Shown here: positions 7,320 through 12,142 of the stretch, piece after piece
Numbering within the stretch: the first letter of the stretch is position 1
How the letters are laid out: each line of letters opens with the position of its first letter
Source: Tulasnella sp. 424
Lineage: Eukaryota > Basidiomycota > Agaricomycetes > Cantharellales > Tulasnellaceae
Direction of reading: 5' to 3'
Length of the DNA: 12,142 nucleotides
Assembly: GCA_019633425.1 (NCBI GenBank)
Contig: WSUB01000413.1
Location: 1 to 12,142, forward strand
The notes under the pieces: generated by a model
Databases searched by the model: none
The model's input: only the letters and a program-made list of their open reading frames with translations
Told to the model about the DNA's origin: nothing
Made by a program: the position numbers and the translations under genes

Positions 7320-8600
7320 TTGAAACCTCTCGACCAACTGGAATCGTCAGCCTCGCCCTTCAAACTGCTGCTTTCATCGTCATGGTACACTACTCACGCG
7401 TATCGATCTCCCCGTCCAAGACCTACTTCGCAAGTGCCGCGGTCCTTCTCGACGCACTCCTCGAGGGATCCACCCGTTTCTTCATCACTCTCCTCCACAC
7501 CTAACCCGACACCGGCAGAACGCGAATCGCCACTACCTCTGTCCTCACCGCTCCGAAAGCCCATGACACCCTGCTCGCCAAGTCCAACGCGCGGTCGCAG
7601 CCGCCTCCCTACCCTACCTTGCGCGCTCGACCAGTCGGTTGGTTGGGCGGTCCAGGAAGCGGGGCCGGGGAGTGCTCGTCCCGGCTTGCTGGAAGCCGTC
7701 CATCCGGTCTCGGACGTCGTTCAAAACAACTTGCAGTTCGTCAACGGCCTCGAATTCGGGACGTCACCCCGTTCCAAGTGACGCCCCAGATGAAGATCCT
7801 CACCACCGCCGGATTCCGCGCGTTGGTGTCGAGGATGAGGCCGAGTATCGTCAAGTGGCTTAATTTGTTGGGGTTGGCGATCGGGAGTCGGCCGTGTGCA
7901 AATCCAAACGGGAGCTGCCGCGCATGGTGGTGGAAGCGGTGGAGATTCGTTCGTGAAGCACAACATCTCTCAAAGGATCTCGCCCCGACTTGTCGGTTCG
8001 CAAAGTCCAACTTTCCTTACTCTCCTTGCTCCCGGCCCTCGTCCCCGTACTCTTCTCCGGAAACTCGGCGTCAACGTCATCCTGCGGGGTGATTCTGCAA
8101 CTTATTCAAGAACTTTGGCGGATGGCTTGGGCTACGGTCCTCATGGAGGTTGGTCACCGCCGTGGTCATCAAGTACGACGACAACATCATGAAAGGCTTC
8201 GCGACGAGTTTAAGCATCACCATCTCGTTCCTCGCTTTCATCCTTCGATTTCAGCATCACAGTCCCGTTCGTCGTTGGATCGAGCACCGTCCTCGCTACT
8301 ACGTGGTTCTGTAACCAACCTGCCCAGGAGAAGCCTAAGGAGGTCGTTCATGAGAAGTTGGGTGGATATGATGGTGCAGGTATAAGAATTACCCTCTCGT
8401 CAGTATCTTTGAAGGGCACCGGACGCAAGTCAGCCAACGTACCTGTATCACCCATCTCGAGCAAACCCATCCTCGGTGACATGAACCCAAAGAAGAATCC
8501 ACTCTCCCTACGCCAGGATCGATCGTCTCGGCTGTTAAAGGCTTTATCGACTGTTCTTCAAGCCCTTCTTCCAACGGTCAAGGAGGATACTTGCCCGTAG
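7320..8600 (+). pseudogene. SLC35A-type nucleotide-sugar (UDP-galactose) transporter, decayed
   Basis: Functional members are Golgi multi-pass antiporters moving nucleotide sugars for glycosylation. Family blocks appear in the right order but in changing frames: IVSLALQTAAFIV joined to MVHYSRVSISPSKTYFAS (7340-7504, ends TAA); CWKPSI (near 7690); QNNLQFVN (7722-); QMKILTTAGFRALV and SIVKWLNLLGLAIG (about 7789-7880); VQIQTGAAAHGGGSGG (about 7894-7941); VRKVQLSLLSLLPALVPVLF (7990-); [20 protein letters not shown] (about 8145-8210); [19 protein letters not shown] and NQPAQEKPKEVVHEK (from 8247). The open tail runs to TAG ending at 8600. All three plus frames are used, giving at least five frame changes. 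The family's conserved SGLAGVYFE-type segment, expected between the VQIQTG and VQLSL blocks, is missing. Substitutions in conserved positions argue for decay rather than only sequencing error. The family assignment is confident, the exact substrate is not. Confidence 0.8.
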
Positions 8601-8688
8601 CGACTGTTGAAGTAAACTAAACGCTTCTCAACCCAACTGGCAAGCAAGATGTTCGGATTGTCTTGAAGGCGTTGTGCGATGCCGGTTT

Positions 8689-8724
8689 TCTTTTTTTGTG
8701 GGATCATCTTTTTTTGTGGGATCA
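8689..8724 (+). repeat. Perfect 18-bp tandem duplication (2 copies)
   Basis: TCTTTTTTTGTGGGATCA occurs at 8689-8706 and again, identical and directly adjacent, at 8707-8724. It contains a T7 run in each copy. This fits replication slippage. Confidence 0.95.
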
Positions 8725-8769
8725 GCAATATCATACTGGGATTTTGTTTTCTTTTTACTATTTCTCTAC

Positions 8770-8788
8770 AAGCCAAGCTTTTTGGCTT
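8770..8788 (+). repeat. Short hairpin (7-bp stem, 5-nt loop)
   Basis: AAGCCAA (8770-8776) pairs with TTGGCTT (8782-8788) around the loop GCTTT. It lies about 170 nt after the last transporter codon, in T-rich DNA. It could be a 3'-end feature, but a chance inverted repeat of this size is also plausible. Confidence 0.5.
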
Positions 8789-9469
8789 ACTAGTTGGACC
8801 GACGGTGCCGATGTGATAATGGAACAATCGTTTTTTTACGCGTTACTCTTAGCTATTCACGCTACTCCGCTGCGTTATTCCGCCGAAGCCAAGGTAACGA
8901 TAGTTAACGTTATAACAATTCGAGATTTTACATATGTCTGTGACATGTAGGTTTCTAACCTTCTTCGATTGCGATTTATGATCTTCTTTCGTTTCCGTTC
9001 CCTATTTTTTTCATTATGAAAGTCTTAGAAAAGTCGTACTTTCTAACATCATTCCGAATTCATTAATGCGGGGACCTGAACCCTAGATTGGCCATGGTTG
9101 TTACGACTCCGGTGGCTCGAGCGACGTGCACAAGAGGCGCTTTTTCCGACGTGTCGGTTGCTGAAGATAATTTGTAAAGCATTCGCTCCAACATGCTCCT
9201 CGAATAGGACCGAGAGAACAACAGTACATAAACAAACTGATTCCTCAAAATGGGGGACGGGCGGGAGGGAAGTGCCATGTCGTGTTGGGCACTTGAAAGC
9301 ATGAGCGGAGAAACGTCATAATAGAGGAGCACGCGTTCACGGAGCAAAGTGGCGCACTTTGCCGGGTGGTGCTCGCACGGGAGCGTCGACGCGTCGCACT
9401 GGTTGCATTTGTGGTCCGTGACTCGGTAAGGTGGGGACCGGCGCAAATCGCGCATGAGGCAAGTTCGCG

Positions 9470-9511
9470 ACAGTTCATGGTGCCATGCCTGTACGAGTTG
9501 CACTTTCTGCA
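9470..9511 (-). other. CCHC zinc knuckle coding segment
   Basis: The minus strand encodes CRKCNSYRHGTMNC, an exact C-x2-C-x4-H-x4-C knuckle. A second Cys-rich element (CAICAGPHLTES, continued in another frame by KCNQC and PCEHHPAKC) follows directly. This arrangement is typical of LINE/gag ORF1 nucleic-acid-binding ends. Confidence 0.9.
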
Positions 9512-10845
9512 TTGGCGGATCGGGGCCCTTTGGCGGTAATAAGAGGGGGTGAGGATAGTGCCCTGGAAAAAGATAGGGACCGTCCGCTTCGATGGTATCT
9601 CGGCGGCGAGAGCTTCTGATTTCAGGGATATAATGATCGGTGCGCGATACAGTTGCTCCGACTTTTCCTTGGAAACTGCCCACTTGGGGAGCTCGGCGAA
9701 GTCTTCTTTCTTGAGGAGTCCTTCATTTGAGCTGACGAGATTTTCTAGGACGGCTTTTCCGTTGTCGATGATGTTGTTACCCCAGTCGCGGGTTGGAGCT
9801 TTGTTTAGTTGGATCCGGTGGTAGGGTATGTCAGGTTGGGCTTCACAGGTGGTATTTGGTGTACACCCTGGGTAGCATGTCAGTGCTTGCGTTGTCAGGT
9901 GGTTTGCATATTGAAGGAGTTCGTCTCCCGTGGTCGGTTCGGATGCATGAACGGCTAGGTGACCTCCCTTCGTGTGTGTGACTGCTTTGACGCGTACGGT
10001 TTCTGGTGCGCTGGAGGTCTCCAGGGCCGTATTGAACGCTTCGGTGAGCTCTTGGGGGGAAGTTTGCTGGTAGTGAGGCCACGGTGGGTCGAACTTGAGG
10101 ATGACCCTGGACTTGTGAAAGGCGGTTGCTTGTGGATCCGGTCGTGCTGTGGTGAGTTTGGTTTGTGGGGCCATAGGGCGGCTGACAGCCGCTGCATAGG
10201 AATTTTTGGGTGTCTTGGCGTTGGGTTCTTGACTAGCTAAGGGTCCGTGTTGGTGCCTCTGCCAGGAGAGAAAGAACTGTTGCCGATAGGTTCGTGTTCT
10301 GTTTAGCGAGTTCGATGAGGACGTCGCTACCTCCTAGATGGCTGAGGTTGATGGCAAGTTTGTTCTTGTCGGTTGATTCGGTATCGCATAAGTCTCTGAT
10401 CTTTTCATAAAGGCTGGCAGGCCATGAGATGTCCTGGTCGGATTCTTCGGCCTGTCTCATCAGGTCCACCGCCTTCTGGAGATGGTAGAGGATTTCGGTG
10501 ACGGGGTCCGTGGAGATGGGAACTGTGGTGAGGTTGTGATCCATTCGCCGTTGGCCAGGTTTGAAGTTGCCGCTAGGGGTGAGGCCGGGTTGGTGGCTGG
10601 GATGAGGAAAGGGTTACCATATGGATTCTGGATATCTTGTGCAGGACTTTTCCCAGTGGTGGTCTTGGAGGATGTGAGGACCAGTGCATGGATGGGTTGT
10701 TGAGTCGCGGATGGGTTTTGCGGAGGTTTGGCTTGGAGTTTGGCCGCCTGAGAGGCGGATTTCTTGCTGGGAGGTTTCGTTGGAGTATTTTCGGGATCGT
10801 CCTCTCTTAGACTACGCTTGGAGGCTCGAGAGGTAGGTCGGCTTT

Positions 10846-10858
10846 GGGGGGGGGGGGG
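10846..10858 (+). repeat. G13 homopolymer at an ORF1 frame break
   Basis: Thirteen consecutive G on plus (C on minus, encoding a Pro run). The frame from 11129 and the frame continuing as KRSLREDDPENT both pass through it and differ by one base, so the run length alone decides whether they join. Confidence 0.9.
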
Positions 10859-11129
10859 TAGTGGGTAGGGGCTCCTGTGCCATACATTCCGGGTTTTCGC
10901 GTTCATCGTCGCTGTCCGTGTGCTCGATTCCGAGGGCTGAGAACCCCCTTCTCGTGCGCTGGTTCTGCTTCGGGGCCGCAAAGACTGGCATCAGCTCAGG
11001 TTCAGTGAATTTCGGGTGACTCGAGGACTCCAAGTCTTCACGGAAACATCTCCGAGTGTCGTCCCGCTCTCCCAACGGCCGCTGTGGACTCCCGCGCAGC
11101 GCGCTTAAAGTCCCGGCTAGGATTTCCAT

Positions 11130-11183
11130 GCCGATCAGTACAGAAACGACAGCTTGACGTTAAATGTTTCATACCTAGATAAC
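11130..11183. other. Short spacer upstream of the ORF1 remnant
   Basis: This lies between the first codon of the ORF1 remnant and the nearest open frame to the right. No target-site duplication or promoter was recognised, so the element's 5' boundary is not defined. Confidence 0.3.
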
Positions 11184-12142
11184 CTAATATTTGGTATGCT
11201 GACCGACTCCCGATGACCCCCGCGAGGAATATGGTCCCAACCAAAGCGTATACTCCTCGACTCTGCGCGGATTTGGTCGCTTCGCGGAAACAGGTTGTGG
11301 TTTGCCAAAAGTTCGGCCAGCGACTAGCGGTCTTGTTATGAAGAAGGTTCGGAAGGAGAGGGCGTGGTCTCCGGCACGACTCAGAGCGGGCACCAAGGGA
11401 TCGACACTAACTTCCTGAAACCGTCTCCTGTACTTCCCAATAAGCGTTGGAGGGCCAGGTAATGGTTGGGAAGCCTCGTCGTATCGGACCATCACGCTCT
11501 TCCCTCATGCTTGCTCCGAAACTCCGACGTTTTCTAGAGTAACCGATCATCTTATCCGGAAATCGATATAGCTGGCCCCACGTTGATCTGCTTCTTCCCA
11601 ACAGCGCACTCAACAGTATTTGTGACCACGACAGAATCGAATCATTGAGGTGTAAGGTTTGATGGTGGAGTCGGTCTTGGCCGATACGACGAGCCGGTTT
11701 GCGTGAAGGTGGTCCTGCCGAGTGGGTGAGCCCTAATCCAATGCCATAAATTGAAAATAGTAACCGACATACCACCTCATTGAGCCGTCTAGAGTCCACC
11801 AGTCGCCCCTCGTTCCGACCGTGGTTTCATCGGCAGGACGTCTGCAGCGGCACTCGGTTCCCTCGAACAGGATGGAATCGTCCAGACGACCTTGGGCCCA
11901 GATTTGCGACGCCACGAAAACGTTCTCCTGCCATCCAGGTAAGGTAGGATTCCTTGTGTTCTGCAATGCCGGCAACGATTGCGGGTTCAGCGAGACCATT
12001 TGCTTCGATAGCCTTCTGCGAGTTGCCCGTGGAGACGTGGACAAGCTCTAGAAACGGAGCTAAGTATTAGAGCCGCAGCGACCGAGATGAAATGGGGAGC
12101 GTTACCTTGAGGGATGAGTGAGCATTTTATCAAGCCAAGTCC
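11184..12142 (-). pseudogene. Unrecognised gene entering from the right edge, apparently broken
   Basis: At the right edge a minus frame reads LIKCSLIPQ, then a 58-nt intron (12105-12048, GTAACG to TTTCTAG with a CTAAT branch-like site), then in frame ELVHVSTGNSQKAIEANG, LAEPAIVAGIAEHKESYLTW, MAGERFRGVANLG, before a TGA near 11830. The downstream stretch stays open only by changing frame (DSILFEGTECRCRRPADE, DWWTLDGSMRW; later QTLHLNDSILSWSQ; later SFRTFFITRPLVAGRTF). The first part has good coding character, Ala/Glu-rich and probably helical, but I do not recognise the family. It may be a broken gene, or a real gene with introns I could not place. Confidence 0.4.

Larger units (their letters stand above)
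8601..9062. other. AT-rich intergenic spacer
   Basis: This stretch is clearly AT-richer than its flanks, with many T runs (for example 8691-8697, 8709-8715, 8830-8836). It holds an 18-bp tandem repeat and a short hairpin, described separately. Open frames (8663-8950 plus, 8558-8827 minus) are low-complexity and unsupported. It separates the 3' ends of the transporter remnant and the ORF1 remnant, which converge on it. Confidence 0.5.
9063..11129 (-). mobile_element. LINE-type (Tad1-like) retrotransposon ORF1 remnant, frameshifted, no ORF2
   Basis: ORF1 proteins of these non-LTR elements bind the element RNA and carry CCHC knuckles. On minus, pieces appear in order: a start at 11129 (MEILAGTLSALRG) with acidic and Pro-rich sequence; a frame change at the G13 run (10846-10858); KRSLREDDPENTPTKPPSKK and a Pro/Ser/Gln-rich run; a frame change near 10550; a helical segment (TEILYHLQKAVDLMRQ, IELAKQNTNLSATVL) to a stop at 10233; a frame change to KTPKNSYAAAVSRPMAP; then the conserved core KSRVILKFDPPWP, VKAVTHTKGGHLAVHA, YHRIQLNKAPTRDWG; zinc knuckle CRKCNSYRHGTMNC; CAICAGPHLTES; a frame change; then KCNQCDASTLPCEHHPAKC, ending 9063. 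At least four frame changes make it non-functional as read. No endonuclease or reverse transcriptase follows at lower coordinates. A domesticated gag-like gene is a less likely alternative. Confidence 0.78.

Noticed and set aside
8663..8950. 95-codon plus frame in the AT-rich spacer
   Set aside because: Its Phe/Leu/Ile-rich translation comes from T runs and the tandem duplication; no support as a gene.
1..12142. CRISPR array, tRNA or rRNA gene, bacterial operon or phage-like system
   Set aside because: I saw no spaced repeats, no tRNA B-box-like GGTTCGANNCC and no rRNA-like sequence, and the intron structure shows eukaryotic nuclear DNA.

Overview
The window looks like nuclear DNA of a filamentous basidiomycete, most likely an Agaricomycete. 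The genes are split by many 53-73 nt GT-AG introns, several with CTAAC-like branch sites. The protein families are a NACHT STAND receptor, a Mif2/CENP-C kinetochore protein, a SLC35A-type nucleotide-sugar transporter and a Tad1/LINE-type ORF1, and there is no bacterial-style operon structure. The organism call is inference from gene structure and remembered family sequences; no search was run.

Layout, left to right. (1) 1-3426, minus: a largely intact NLR-like STAND gene. Joining short exons gives an N-terminal helical/linker region, a NACHT domain and the start of the linker that precedes WD40 repeats in related proteins; the gene runs off the left edge. (2) 3427-4227: its promoter side, with no supported gene. 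(3) 4228 to about 6209, minus: a decayed multi-exon gene whose distal half is recognisably Mif2/CENP-C (acidic-basic region, CENP-C motif, cupin fold, basic tail), broken by stops and frameshifts. (4) About 6210-7320: poorly explained DNA between two head-to-head pseudogenes. (5) About 7320-8600, plus: a decayed nucleotide-sugar transporter gene (SLC35A/UDP-galactose transporter type) readable only by switching among all three frames. (6) 8601-9062: AT-rich spacer with a perfect 18-bp tandem duplication and a small hairpin. (7) 9063-11129, minus: a frameshifted ORF1 (gag-like, zinc knuckle) of a LINE-type retrotransposon, with no reverse transcriptase downstream. (8) About 11130-12142, minus: an unrecognised gene entering from the right edge whose frame breaks up.

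The genes do not appear to form a pathway. The notable contrast is one near-intact immune-receptor-like gene beside damaged copies of two conserved housekeeping-type genes and a dead retroelement. The damaged copies keep intron-like interruptions, so they look like duplicated or relict genes rather than processed retrocopies. Unpolished sequencing indels are the main alternative for some of the frameshifts.
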